From Prorocentrum cordatum (lineage: Eukaryota > Sar > Dinophyceae > Prorocentrales > Prorocentraceae): 64,000 nt of DNA. The notes beneath the pieces were generated by a model that did no database searches, was not told the origin of the DNA, and saw only the letters and a list, made by a program, of their open reading frames with translations. Each line of letters opens with the position of its first letter. Position 1 is the stretch's first letter. Below are positions 11,006 to 22,060 of this stretch, in pieces. The position numbers and the translations under genes are program-made. The stretch spans positions 68,501 through 132,500 of the forward strand of contig CAUYUJ010018466.1 in assembly GCA_963575745.1 (NCBI GenBank), read 5' to 3'.

Positions 11006-11539
11006 GGCCATCCCGAAGGTGGCGGCGCCTCGCCGGCCTCTCGGCGGCTGCGCGAGGACGGTGCGTGACGACCCAGAACGGCGGGCGACGCCGACGCGCG
11101 GCTGCGGCGACGACGACCACCGCGCTGGTCAGGTGTCGCCGGCCTGGAACGCAGCCCTTCGTATCTCTTCGATTGTCATCGCTTCGTCTCGGTGCCACAC
11201 AAGGATTCCCCACAGTCGTTAGGGGCTCGCCCCTCCGAGACCTTCGTCGTCCTGGGTCTGTCGATCCCGGGGACAGGGATGAGTGAGTTCGTGACCCGCT
11301 CAGAACGGCAAGTGGATGCCGCTGGTCGTCATGGGCGGATTTGCCTCCGTGGACTCGAACTCGCTCTCCATCCTGGTGAACGACTTCGAGACGGCGCCTC
11401 GCCGCCCTCCGCTCGCGACCTTCTCGCTCTCCCTCCTTTGGAGGGGAGGGAGGAGGATGAGGGAGGATCAGGGGTAGTACCTTTCTCGCCCGCCCCCTCC
11501 TTCCACTTGTCACCCCCGTTCTCACCCTTCGGTGACTCG

Positions 11540-11760
11540 ACAATGGCAGCAACGATGATGATAGTAACGCTGGCGGCTGCGATAATGACGATAACGACGG
11601 CAAGGCCAATGACGGCGCCGATGTTGGTGAAGACGATGACGGTGATGATGTCCATGTGTCGGTTATGAAGGTGATTGTGCTGATGATGGCGGCAACAGCG
11701 GCGATTGACGATGACGATGACGGCGGTGATGTGATGGCGCTGATGAGGGTGATGGTGAGC
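11540..11760. repeat. Degenerate GATGAC/GATGAT tract
   Basis: Triplet-like GAT/GAC sequence with frequent interruptions; a small relative of the giant tracts at 24, 44.5 and 59.6 kb. The interval 11006-11540 shows no supportable gene. Confidence 0.7.
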
Positions 11761-11869
11761 AAGTGCGCGTCCGCAAGCATTTACATACCAAATCCGGTGG
11801 ACTACGAGAGAAGTTCAGCAGCGCAGACTTCAAACATATCAGAAGACTGACTTGAAGTTGGCAAGCGTG

Positions 11870-12985
11870 GACTGACGTAGGCTGGCCCGAAGTAGACTGG
11901 ACTGGGCTGGGGTGGACTAGACTCCACTCCACTCTACCTTACTCTATTGTACCCGACTGTACCATCGACGCTGCTCCACTATACTCTGCAATACTCTATG
12001 CAAATCTTCTCTACTCTTTCCTATCCTACGGACCCTTCCCTAGCCTACTCTACTTTACTTTACCCTACCCTACTCTACCCGAACCTGCCCTTCTCCTCTC
12101 CTACTCTACTCCTGTTCTACTCCTATCCTAATCTATGCCCATGTGCCTTGCTTGACTCCACTCCAACCCTACACTGATGTACCCTTACCTTTCCTCTACC
12201 CCAGTCTAATACTCCTGTACTCTACTCTCCTTTACCCTTCCCTGTTCTATTCTACTCCACTCTACTCTACACTGCTCGGCTCCACTCTACTCTTGTCTAC
12301 GCTACTCTATCCGACTCTAATGACTGTGCTCCAATCCTACACCACTCTACTCGTTATATCCTCTACTCTACTCTACTCTTCTTTGCTCTACTCAACTACT
12401 CAACCCAACCCTAGTTCTTACATTGTACACAAGTCTATTCATCTACTATCGTCTGCCCCTACCCTGCTCTGCCCCAGTCTACTCAATGGTACTACTCTTT
12501 CTACCCTGGTCTACTCTATGTTAGTCTACCCGACTCTACTCCACCGTCTACCCCAATCTACTCTACTCTGCTCTACCCTACCCTTCTCTACTTTACTCTG
12601 CTCCTCAGCTCTGCTCCACTCTGCTCCACGCTACTCTCCTTTCCTCTCCTGTACCCTGCCTGGCTGCCCTGAGCTGTGTCATACTCCACCCACCTCCTCT
12701 GTATTCTACAGTATCCTACTCTGCTCTACTCTATTCCTGCCCTGCCCTGCTCCTACCCTACTCTAGTCTACTCCTATTGTGATCCTCCGCTCTACTCTGC
12801 TCTACTCTTGCTCCTACTCGAATGTCAACTACCCCAATCCTGCTCTGCTCTACTCTACTCTACGCTCCTCCACTCCTCCCTACTGTAATATACCCTACTC
12901 TTCTCTGTTATACTCCACTCTGCTTTACTCTGTTCTACTTTGCGCTGGTCTATTCGACTCCACTCTTTTCTCTGAATAGGCTTGC
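11870..12985. repeat. CTACTC pentamer-type satellite
   Basis: About 1.1 kb of variants of CTACT, CTCTACTC and CCTACTC. It keeps long open frames on the + strand only because of its composition. A second block of the same satellite occupies about 13455-13635. Confidence 0.9.
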
Positions 12986-13139
12986 CCTAGAAGAGTCCTA
13001 GCTCATCAGAAGTAATTCGTCTTTATGACTTCCCTTTTTTCCAATGCCCTCCCCTTTTCCAATGCCCCCCCCTTATTTCCAATGGCCCCTCCCTCCCCCC
13101 TTTTTCCCATAGCCCCCCTATTTCCAATGGCACTCCCCA

Positions 13140-13335
13140 ACCATTTCCAATGGCGAGTCCTTGCTCTTGCGTGCTTGCTTGCTTGCTCATTCTTTCCTTG
13201 CACTTGCTTGCTTGCTCATACGTGCTTGCGCTCGCTTGCTTGCTCTTGCTTGCCCTTGCTTGCTTGCACTTGATCGCTGGCTCTGGCTAGCCTGTTCTTG
13301 CTCGCTTGCGCTTGCTTGCTTGCGCTTCTTTAATT
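13140..13335. repeat. CTTG-rich tetranucleotide repeat
   Basis: Repeated CTTGCTTG with interruptions. It follows a stretch (13025-13140) of CCAATGGC and CCCCC variants. Confidence 0.85.
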
Positions 13336-13344
13336 TTGCTCCTA

Positions 13345-13435
13345 TCGTCCTCCTTCCGTCCTGCTGCCGTCCTCCTTTCGTCCTCCTTTCGTCCTCCTCC
13401 CATCCTCCTCTCGTCCTCCTCCTGTCCTCCTATAT
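13345..13435. repeat. 10-bp repeat (CGTCCTCCTT type)
   Basis: About nine tandem variants of TCCTCCTTTCG and TCCTCCTCCCA. Confidence 0.8.
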
Positions 13436-13454
13436 ATTTGGAGTCAACGCTGGC

Positions 13455-13635
13455 TGATACTCTTGTCTTACTTTATTCATCTACTCCTCTATACTCTACG
13501 CTTCTCTGCCCTACTCTGCTTTTGTGTACTCTGCTCATCTTTTCTTTCCTACTCTATTCTTGTTATCTACTATACCCTGCTCAGCTTTACTTTACTCTAC
13601 TCCACGCCGCCTCTACTATTCTACTCTACTTCGGC
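13455..13635. repeat. Second CTACTC-type satellite block
   Basis: Same unit type as 11870-12985, separated from it by the CTTG and CGTCCTCC repeats. Confidence 0.8.
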
Positions 13636-13669
13636 TGGGCGGTTAGTATAGAGCGCCATTGTACTAGCC

Positions 13670-13875
13670 ACATGAAGCCATTTGACTAACAGAGGAAGAC
13701 ATGCGGGTACAGAGGACGCCATGCGGATAGCAGAGGAAGTCATGTAGATACAGAGGAAGCCATTTTGGATACAGAGGACTCCATGCGGATAGCAGATACA
13801 GCCATGTGCATACAGCGGAAACCATGCGCATAGCACGGGACACCATGCTTATAGCAGGGGGAGCCATGCTGAAAG
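13670..13875. repeat. About 20-24-bp tandem repeat
   Basis: Units such as GCCATGCGGATAGCAGAG recur about nine times with variation (GAAGCCATTTTGGATAC, CACCATGCTTATAGCAG). Downstream, 13875-14090 shows nothing recognisable. Confidence 0.8.
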
Positions 13876-14090
13876 TTTGACGATGCAAGGGCAAACTAGA
13901 TGGGGGGAACAGTGGACCAATTATCTAGGGATTGAGCTAGGGACACTACACACACGCCAATTGACATAACATTTGGCTTCTCATATCTGTTTGAAGAGCT
14001 CTATCTTGGAATGCTTCGAACGCCAATGATTTTGAAACAGATTCTGACGCGCGCTGCGACGCGCTCATGTGGCCGCATGGTATGATTGCG

Positions 14091-14800
14091 ACGGCCTTAC
14101 GGCCGGTGCCGTCGACCCTGAAGGGGAACGGCGGCGGCGACGACGACGACGCTGACGTGGGTCAAGAGTCCTCATGGATGCTTCTTGGGGTCTCTTCGAA
14201 GCGCTCTCGGGGGCCTCTGGGGACAGTTTAGGAGCCTCTTGGGAGCCTCTTGGGGCCCTCTCGGGGCTTTGGGGGCCTCTTGGGGTCCTCCTGGGGCCTC
14301 TTGGGGGCCTCTTGGGGGCCACTTGGTTCCTCCTGGGAGCCTCTCGGGGCCGAGGGCTCGAAATGTCCGTTCTGGTCCCTCGTCTGGGCACCCTCTTGGA
14401 GTTGTCTTGGGGGCCTTTTGGGCCATCTTGGAGGCGTCTTGGGTCGTCTTGGGGCCCTCTTGGGCCGTTTTGGGTCCCTCCTGGAGCCTTCTTGGGCCGT
14501 CTTGGGGCGATCTGGGGGGCATCCTGGGCCGTCTTGGAGCGCCGTGAAGCGGAAGGGGCGAGAACGCCGAAATGCTTCAAAAACCAAGTGGAAATCAGTG
14601 ATTTTTCTCTCTTGGGACCCTCCTGGGGGTACTCCTGGAGGCTTCTTGGGGCGTCTTGCAGGGCTCTTGGGCCGTCTCGAGGCCGTCAAGGCGTCTTGTC
14701 TTGGACAGATCGTTCGGCGATTCGGTGCCTTCTTGGACCGTCTTGGGGGCCTCTTGGGGCACTCTTGGCCTGTCTTGGGGCTCTTCTGGGCCCCAGGACC
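14091..14800. repeat. Dispersed minisatellite element, copy 1 (short triplet form)
   Basis: Left flank 14091-14122 (ACGGCCTTACGGCCGG...CGACCCTGAA), then a short G/GAC triplet tract of about 50 bp, then a minisatellite of TTGGGGGCCTC variants from about 14174 to 14800. Internal landmarks shared with copy 2 (24047-26830) are GGGCGAGGGCTCGA, TGTCCGTTC, CTGGGCACCCTCTTGGA, a GCGAGAxCGxCGAAAT stretch and GACAGATCGTTCGGCGAT. The minus strand encodes Pro-rich repeats of the RGPQEAPK type. It is a repeat; coding is not claimed. Confidence 0.85.
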
Positions 14801-14814
14801 CCCCCCTCCGCCTG

Positions 14815-14945
14815 CGGGTCACACTGCAACCAGGACAGGCCAACTTACGACCAGATGAGGCGCTTCACAACCAGCATGGGCCCTCTCAGGAGGGCACTGG
14901 ACAACCAGGAAGGCGACTTTACAACCAGGCAATCGAACGCACATG
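14815..14945. repeat. ACAACCAG-containing short repeat
   Basis: CAACCAG or CGACCAG recurs five times in about 110 bp, at irregular spacing of about 20-30 bp. Confidence 0.5.
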
Positions 14946-15054
14946 AGCGACACGTGTTCTTCAGTTTCCGAACTCTCCGCGGGTCCACGTGAGGGAGAGA
15001 GACATTTTGTTCTCTGAACCGTGCTGGTTGTAGAGAGACTCGTCTGAAGCAAGA

Positions 15055-15182
15055 ATTATGAAGTGGCGGATTCCCAATGGGATCCAACAGGATTTCTATT
15101 GGAGTCCCAGTGGCACATTCTAGTGGCACCCTTCCCACTGGGGTCCTATTGGCACCAGATGAATCCCATATAAATCCAACAC
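15055..15182. repeat. TATTGG/CCCANTGG degenerate repeat, block 1
   Basis: Variants of CCTATTGGCACC, CCCACTGGGGTCC and CCCAATGGGATCC. The same unit class forms a larger block at 16025-16470, on the other side of the C-tract array. Confidence 0.6.
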
Positions 15183-15239
15183 TATTGTAATGGCCTCCGG
15201 CTAGTGTCGCCGATCCGGGGCGCTCTCGATGCGTGTGGG

Positions 15240-15248
15240 AACGGACGA

Positions 15249-15294
<46 letters not shown>

Positions 15295-15330
15295 CGACGA
15301 CCGGGTCAACGACGGACGATGATGACGACG
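15240..15330. repeat. (GAC)n triplet tract
   Basis: GACGAC repeated about 18 times with few interruptions, then GATGAC variants. Confidence 0.9.
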
Positions 15331-15359
15331 ATGTCCCTCTTCCCCCTCTGCCCTCCCCG

Positions 15360-15955
15360 GTTTCTTGGACCCCCCCCCCCCTCTTGAGCTCGACCCCCCC
15401 TCCGCCCCCGCTCGAGCTTCCTCCTTGGACCCCCCCCCGCTTGAGCTCGACCCCCCCCCACCGTCCTCGCTCGAGCCCCCCCCCCTCGATTCTTGGACCC
15501 CCCTCCCCCCGCGCTGACCACCCCCCCCCGCTTGAGCTCGACCCCCCCCTCCGTTCGACCCCCCCCCCGTCCTCGCTCGAGCTCCCCCCCCCCCCCCCCT
15601 CGATTCTTGGACCCCCCCCCCCCCCGCGCTGACCCCCCCCCTCGCTTGAGCTCGACCCCCCCCTCCGTTCGACCCCCCCCCCCCTCCTCGCTCGAGCTCC
15701 CCCCCCCCTCGATTCTTGTACACCCCCCCTTCCCGCGCTGACCCCTCCGCCCCCCCCGCTTGAGCTCGACCCCCCCGTCCGTCCCCGCTCGAGCTTCCTC
15801 CTTGGACCCCCCCACGCTTGAGCTCGCCCCCCCCCCCCCCCGTCCTTGCTCGAGCTCCCCCCCCCCCCCCCCCCCCTCGATTCTTGGACCCCCCCCCGCG
15901 CTGGAGCGTTCACTGAATTGCGTGGATAATTCGCCGGATCCCGACCCCCCCCCAG
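15360..15955. repeat. C-tract tandem array with TTGAGCTCGACC and GATTCTTGGACC boxes
   Basis: Runs of 7-20 C alternate with short boxes: CTTGAGCTCGACC, TCGCTCGAGC, CTCGATTCTTGGACC and CGCGCTGACC. The order repeats about every 90-120 bp. The minus strand is strongly G-tracted. Long open frames here are composition artefacts. Confidence 0.9.
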
Positions 15956-16024
15956 AGCGAAGCTTGAGCGAGCTCAAGCCCACGCTCTCAGAAACTCACA
16001 CGCCGGATCGGCGGATTTCTCGCT

Positions 16025-16470
16025 ATGGGGCCTACGGGTGTCCTATTGGAATCCGATATGGATGCTTCCTATTGGAACCCTTTGGGGCCCTTCCTGATGG
16101 AAACCGATCGGAAGCCCCATTGGATTACAATCGAGGAACCTTCCTACTGGAATGCTGCGGGCAACGCATTGGGGTACTATATGGAAGCCCGGCGGGAATC
16201 CTTTTGGGTTCTTATCCCGAAGCAATTGAACCGTTTCCCTTGGAATCCCATCGGAACCATCTTGGCGAATACGACGATTTCGCACTGGAATCCAATCGGA
16301 ATCCTTCCTTTTCGATCCATACGGGCATACTACTGGGATCCCATCAGGACCCAACTGCAACCCAATAAGAACCTGTCCTCTTTGAGTCATTCTGTAACCA
16401 TATCGGCGTCCTATTGGTATCCTTGTGGTGTCCGAATGGAGCTATTGGAACCCCATTGAGATCCAATGGG
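16025..16470. repeat. TATTGGAATCC degenerate repeat, block 2
   Basis: About 450 bp of variants of CCTATTGGAACCC, CCCATCGGAATCC and TACTGGAATGC with no fixed period. It belongs to the same class as 15055-15182. Confidence 0.75.
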
Positions 16471-17060
16471 GATCATCCCGCTACACGCTGGTGACAGGCC
16501 TTGGCGGTTTAAGCATTTTTTACCTCTACGCCCTAAATATACATCGCATTCTTGAGCCTTATAACCTCTATCTGCAAATCTTGCTTCTTCTGACAATAGA
16601 AGAACAGTAAGCGTTTGTCGCAAAAAATGCAGAGGAACACGCCAGCCTCGGCCACATGTTGCCTTATCACGCCGACCATGCACCCTGTTGCACGGTCGCT
16701 CATTCTGTTACTTGCTCGCTGCAAGGGCGGTGGCGGTGCTCTGTCGCGTCATTCCTTGTAAGCATGGCCACCGTATTAGCTGGTCTGGCATCCTTGCAGT
16801 CCTTCTTCGTTGCTGTCTCCTTGATGCTTCAATTAGCGCCAGACTGCTGTTTGCGCTTCAAACCACCCGCGTCGAGCTTGTGTTCTTCGTTTTTTTTGGC
16901 CGCTGCACTTTGGCATCACAGCGCCTCCCGATTTTCAGCACCAATCTGCATGGCCGTGACTAAACTCTTTCATCATGGCGCGATCGAGCAAGTTCGTTCG
17001 CAATTTGCGCCTCCACCTGCCGACCGCGCCTGAGGCCACTCTGCGCCATCGACTTGAAAA
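16471..17060. other. Spacer, no gene supported
   Basis: A hydrophobic open frame of 125 codons exists on + (16656-17033), but it has no recognisable domain and I do not call it. Confidence 0.4.
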
Positions 17061-17061
17061 T

Positions 17062-17265
17062 GTGTGTGTGTGTGCCTCTGTGTCTCGCTCTCCGTTTCTC
17101 ATTTGCTTTCGCTTTCTCCTCTTCCTCTTCCTTTATCTTTCTCTTTCTCTTTCTCCCTCTCTCTCTTCCTCTCTCTCTCTCCCTCTCTCTTTCCGTCCCT
17201 CCCTCCATCCCCCGGCTCCCCTCTCCCTCTCTCTCTGTTTCTTTCTCTGCCTTCCCCTGGCCCCT
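17062..17265. repeat. TG then CT-rich microsatellite
   Basis: (TG)n at about 17062-17072, followed by about 170 bp of CTCTCT/CTTTCT. Confidence 0.85.
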
Positions 17266-17444
17266 CCGTGGCCATCTTGGTTCGAGCGAGGGCTCGAGCA
17301 GCGGCGCGCCGTGGCCAGACCCACGCTGAGGCATGGACGCCGCTTCCGACGCCTCCAGTGACGCCCGAGCGTGCCTGCTCGACGAGGACGGCAATGAAGA
17401 ATGACAAGAAGCGGGGCACACGCAAACCAGGGCCGCCGGCGAGC

Positions 17445-17635
17445 CGATTCGACTCGATTTTATTCTCCAGCCAGGGCCTCGATTCCAATTCGATTCGGTT
17501 CTGTTCGGTTCACCGGCATCCGCCAGGGCCAGCTGGAGCCGCGCGTGTCGATTCGATTTCGAGTCGATTCGAACGATTCGCTGGCGACCGATCCGTTTTC
17601 AATCCGATCCGATCTCGCGATTCGATGCAGCTGAG
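17445..17635. repeat. Degenerate GATTCG-type repeat, block 2
   Basis: Variants of GATTCGATTC, TCGATTCGG and CCGATCCG, as at 10786-11005. Confidence 0.6.
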
Positions 17636-17973
17636 GATTGGGGATTGATGTCCGGAGATTTGCGAGGGCTTCTCGGGTCTGTGCTGGCCCCCCTCTTTAT
17701 GCAGTCGACGTGTTGCCAGAAAGGAGCGCCAACTAAGGAACGGGTCAGCTTTTGGGCTCCCAGATCGCCCTTGGTGCACGAGGTGCGATAGAGGAGCAGC
17801 CATAGAGTGACGCAATGAATAGCGAGCTCCTTCCGAACCCGAACTGTTCCTCATGCTTCAGCGTCTTGAGTTTACCCTCCCGGCCTTCCAGATGGGGTCC
17901 GAGTAGATGGGTTCGGAGGTGTCCACCGCGGACGCAAGAAGTCTGAGCGGACCTCTGACAGTCCGTGCTTGTG

Positions 17974-18735
17974 TAGCTTCTTCTCATTCCGAATCCGACG
18001 TACGACTTCTATGAGTCCCTGGTCGAGGTTTTCGGTCGCTTCGACGTAGACGGTGACAGCGTGCTGAGCGAGGTCGAGCTGCGTACGCTGAGCCGAGCGG
18101 TGCATGGCGACGGCAGGGAGTTCTCCGAGGACGAGCTCTCGCAGATCCGGGAGACCTTCGAGTGGGCGGGGGGATTGACGCTACAGGGCTTCCTGCAGAT
18201 GTACGTCTCCGAGGCCAGGCGGAGCGAGGCGAGCACATGGGAGGAGCTGAGCAGGCTGGGCTACGACCGGCAGCTCGCGCTGCCCCAGGTCTGCGAGAAC
18301 GCAAAGTTCAGGCTGACCCGGAGCGCCTCTCTCCAGGTCTACCTAGAGAGGCTCGTGGCGCTCGCGGCGCTGCCCGACTGCGCGGGCCTCGTCGCCGAGC
18401 TGGCACCCTGCGGCACGACGGCGGAGCAGAGGGACGCCTACGGGCAGAGGCTGCGCGCTGGAGGCGGTGCCGCCGTGGGTGCCCTCCTGGCGGGCCTCAG
18501 GTGCTGCGCGTCTGGGAGGGACGTCGTGGAGCTCGAGGGCGACCAGGAGGCCGGGCCCGTGGCCTTCAGCTTCTGGCCGCCCGCCGGGGGCGGCGGCGGC
18601 TCGCTGTCCTTCTGCCGCGAGGGCGGCCGGTGGCGCGCCGCGGACCTGGGCGAGTTCGCGCCCGAGCCCGCCGCTGCGGCCGCGGCCGCGCCGCGGCCCG
18701 CCGCGGGCAGGGGCCGCAGGGGCGGGCGGAGGTAG
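17974..18735 (+). CDS. EF-hand protein with Miro-type EF-associated segment (exon)
   Basis: The frame opens just after a TAG whose AG (17972-17973) could be a 3' splice site, so this is probably an internal exon. It begins LLIPNPTYDFYESLVEVFGRF and continues into a canonical EF-hand calcium loop, DVDGDSVLSEVE (positions 1, 3, 5 and 12 are D, D, D, E). After a second helix pair comes GLTLQGFLQMYVSEAR and TWEELSRLGYDR. This matches the EF-associated type-2 pattern that follows the EF-hand in Miro GTPases (GLT-x-GF, then TW and GY). The rest (to about residue 200) is helical and then Gly-rich, followed by an Ala/Arg-rich tail. The last codons form GGAG|GTAGGT, a plausible splice donor, so the TAG at 18733-18735 may lie in an intron. 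No GTPase domain is present in the window, so Miro itself is not claimed. The calcium-binding role is family knowledge. Confidence 0.72.
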
Positions 18736-20640
18736 GTGGGGCGCAGCAGAGGGTCGCAGCGCGGCGCCGCCTCCGCCCAGCCCCGCGGCGCGCCCGGCGG
18801 GACAGCGCGCGCCCCTCCCGCCGGGCGCCGGGGCGGGGGGGACCTGGGCCCGCCAGCGGCGGTCGCGGGCCGCGCGCAAGGCGCGTGCGTGGCCTGGGGC
18901 CTGGGGCCTGGCGGGCATGGCCAGGGCGCTTCTGTGCGAGAGCCTGCGCGGGCCAACGCTGCCCTGCTGCCCAGGGGGCAAGGATAGGGTGGGGGACAGG
19001 CTCGTGGGGGAACGCATCGACACGCAATCACCTATTCGTCGTCGACAGGGGCCGATAGCCCACCCCGACCAGCAACGTGCGGTTTCGCTCTCGGTGGCCC
19101 CTCCCCCCGCCTCCCTCCTCCTGTTGCCTCCCCCATCTCGCTCTCCTCCTCGTAACTCTGCGTGCAGCCGGTTTCTTGTCGAGCCGCTGGCCCCCAGAGA
19201 TCTCGACCTCCGTTCCTCTGGCGGCTCGATCGAACTCGCGCTGGAGGTTGGTCGCCGCTCGGGGCAAAAGCGCCATCCCCAGAGCGGCTTCGAATGGAAA
19301 GCTGGCGCTGGGGAACGGGCCGAGAGGTCTGGGGGCCCATGCTTCTACAAAAGTCGAGCCGCCAGATGTCTGGGGCCTCTCCCCATGACGAGCTCGTCTC
19401 TCCAGATCGTTTCTTGACAGTCCTGGGTCCCGGATGCGGCCTCCGGACAGCGAAGATTGCGAAAGACCTTCAGCGCGATCTTTTCGAGTCACCAGGGGTT
19501 TGGGTATTTGGCCTCACTCTCACTGTAACTGCTCAGCGCGAGCGCTGCTCTGTCTAAATTGGGTGTGATTTTCCCTCCGCGGTCGCCTCGTCACGCTGGT
19601 CGGCGACCAGGCCCGTCCGCTTTATGGAGGTGGAGATCCTCTCCTAATCTTCCTCGTCGTCCTCCTCCTCTGGCACGCACCCGACTTTGAGGTGCATGGC
19701 CACCAGGGCCAGTCATGTCGGCAGGTGGTCCTGGCAGCGACATGCAGGGGGTGTGCCCCTCCAGAGGGCTTTTCGCGACACCCAGGTGGAGGGCGACAGT
19801 CCACCTGGGTGCTGGCGACAGGGCACACACACACACACACACCCAAAAAGCGCTGCAAAGAGAGCCCCTGCGCTTTCAGCAGCCTCCCCAATACGCCCCA
19901 TCCTCCGTGGCGCGCCGCTAACTTCCTCCCCCTTACGGCAGGTTCGCGCCGTATCGACGCGGCGGCGACCCCAGCGCGGGCGTTCAAGGTTGAACGCTGC
20001 CAGTTGCCTGGAACTGGTCGACATCGAGCGATCAGCGCTAGCGGGAAGCCACGATCGTTCAAGGCAGAAATATCCGCGTGGTGGCTAGAAATCAATTTGC
20101 GAGTCGTCACGACACGAAGCTGCCGTCCCTATATGTCCAGGGCGTCCCAGAAGTGGGTGAGGACTGGGTGAGGATATCATGGCCAGGGCCACGATTTTCA
20201 GTACATCCCTTGGTCCCCACTCGTCCGCGCGCACACACACACACACACGCACTTGCCTCGAGCCATGATGTGCATCCCCCCTCTGACCCCTCTCGACTTC
20301 GGCGCACCTGACTACTTCTCCCCTCTCCCGTCCCCTCCCCGCGATGGGAGGACTGCGCAGAGCAGTGGCCGAGTCGGATGAGCGAGCGGGTCGGCAGAGG
20401 GATCAATCCAGGGGCAGCAGTCTCTTTCTGGCAGGGCAGGGCTGGCAGGGCCGGGGCGCGAGAACCGAGCTTCTGTGCGAGATCCTGCACCAGCCGGCTC
20501 CTCCTCCCGCCTCCCCCCTCCCCCTCCCTCCCCTCCCCTCCCTTATTGTTAATGTGGGGCCTCCCGACCGCTGCTTGGAGCCAAGCAGCCGCAGGCAAAA
20601 AACTGTTTACGAGGGGCTGGGGGCCCATGTCCATCCTCCC
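18736..20640. other. GC-rich spacer with two (AC)n tracts
   Basis: (AC)n lies at about 19825-19843 and 20229-20248. Open frames on the minus strand (19028-19492 and 19622-20110) have fairly even composition but no recognisable domain, so they are not called. Confidence 0.4.
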
Positions 20641-20942
20641 TCCTCCTCCTCCTTCTCCTCCTCCTCCTCCTCCTTCTCCTCCTCCTCCTCGCTCTGAGAC
20701 GCTGAGACACTTTTTGATGACGATGAGATCTTCTGACGTAGCCATCCTGCCCCCCTCCTCCTCTTCCTCCTCTTCCTCCTCCTCGGCGGCATCCTCCTCG
20801 GCCGCGCTCCGTCTCGCTCCCCTCCCCGCACTCCGTTCGGCTCGGCCGCCGCCCTCGGCTGCTGGGCCTGTCCCGGCCGCCCGCGCGCGCCCTCCTCCGA
20901 CCGCCGACCCCCCACTGCTCCTCCTCCTCCTCCTCCTCCTCC

Positions 20943-20975
<33 letters not shown>

Positions 20976-21026
20976 TCCTCCTCCTCCTCCTCCTCCTCCT
21001 CCTCCTCCTCCTCCTCCTCCTCCTCC
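20641..21026. repeat. (TCC)n pyrimidine tract with non-repeat interruption
   Basis: TCC repeats at about 20641-20692, 20755-20800 and 20920-21026. The last block ends in CTCCAG directly before a coding-like island and is therefore a candidate polypyrimidine tract for a 3' splice site. Confidence 0.85.
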
Positions 21027-21028
21027 AG

Positions 21029-21109
21029 GTGGACACGATCGACGCGGAGGAGGCGAAGAAGGCGATGGAGGCGGCCACCGCGAAGCTGGAGAAGGCGCAG
21101 AGCAAGAAG
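21029..21109 (+). CDS. Short exon-like island between TCC tracts
   Basis: After CCTCCAG the sequence reads VDTIDAEEAKKAMEAATAKL and then EKAQSKK, a clean alternating-charge helix. TCC tracts resume about 20 bp later (21121). The boundaries fit an exon with an AG|G acceptor; the donor side would be AAG|GACCTC, which is non-canonical (GA), as reported for dinoflagellate introns. The helix resembles the C-terminal helices of ATP synthase delta/epsilon subunits, but 27 residues cannot fix identity. A generic coiled coil is the alternative. Confidence 0.35.
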
Positions 21110-21120
21110 GACCTCGGCCG

Positions 21121-21182
21121 CCCGCCTCTCCTCCTCCTCCTCCTCCTCCTCCTCCTCCTCCTCCTCCTCCTGCTCCTTTCCT
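21121..21182. repeat. (TCC)n tract
   Basis: About 18 nearly perfect TCC units, downstream of the exon-like island. Confidence 0.9.
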
Positions 21183-21699
21183 CCTCTGTGCAAGTCTGGC
21201 TGCGCCCTGTTCTGACTGGGCTCGAAGATGCCACAAGAAAACAAGAAAAGATCTCGGCCGCCGGCTTCTGCGTGCCCCCCAGGCCCGGGGGGCTCTGGCG
21301 GCCCCCGTGGCGCCTCCAGGGAGGGCCTCGCCTCGAGGCGCCGCCTTGCCCTCCGCGGAGGCCGGCGGAAGTGATGCGGCGGCGGGCCCGCCGGCGGACG
21401 ATCGGCGGGAGTGGAGGTGAGACGTCGACATGTCTGGTTCCAGGGTGTTCAGAGTCGCCCTCACCTGATGTTCTCTCTCCTCACCTCCTCCAAGGATTCT
21501 TCCCCTCCCCTTCGCTCCCCTCCCTTCCCTCACTCCCCGGCATCGTCTTTTGCATTTTGTCTTTCTCCCCCGCTCCCGTTTTTTTGTTGCTCGTTCGCTT
21601 CCGCCTGTGCCGCCTTGCCTTGCTTTTTTTGTTTTTGTTTTCCACCGTTCGGCCTCCCCGGCCTTGCCTTTTTTTCCCGCTCGGCCGTTGCGCGGTGCC

Positions 21700-22060
21700 T
21701 GCGATGCCTGGGAGGCCGGAAGCCCCCTGGGAGGCCCCTGGGAGGCGCAGAGGGCCACCCTGGAGGCGCCGGGTGGTGGATTTTCACACAGGCGGCCTTC
21801 ATAGGGCCTCCCCCATGGAATTTCTGCATTTTCCAATTTTGGTATGTTTTTTGTTTCCCTCCCCCCGCTTCCATTTTTTGTCGTCTCCCGCCCGCCAGCC
21901 CCGCTTCCATTCTTTGTCGTCTCCCGCCTGGCAGCCCCGCCAGGGGGAATGGGTCTGGGGGAGGGGGCGCGGGCCCCTCCGCAGGCGCCAGGTAGTGGAT
22001 TCTCGCACAGGCGGTCTTCGGATGCCCCATGCCCCCCGATGTTTTTTCGCGTTTTTGTTT
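21700..22060. repeat. Local duplication with 38-bp tandem unit
   Basis: About 21760-21855 and 21965-22060 share AGGCGCCxGGTxGTGGATT and ACAGGCGGxCTTC. Between them TTTGTCGTCTCCCGCC recurs at about 21878 and 21916. No gene is seen from 21183 to 22400 apart from chance frames. Confidence 0.6.

Noticed and set aside
13745-13775. Spliced-leader copy in the 22-bp repeat (AGCCATTTTGG)
   Set aside because: It is one variant of a tandem unit whose other copies lack the match, so the likeness is probably chance.
15384-15983. Pro/Ser-rich or Gly-rich proteins from the C-tract array
   Set aside because: Readings of C or G homopolymers with short boxes; both strands are open.
17974-18735. Calling the EF-hand gene Miro (RHOT)
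   Set aside because: Only the EF-hand and EF-associated pattern is present; there is no GTPase domain and the C-terminal part differs.
21029-21109. Naming the micro-exon as an ATP synthase subunit
   Set aside because: A 27-residue charged helix is not enough to fix identity.
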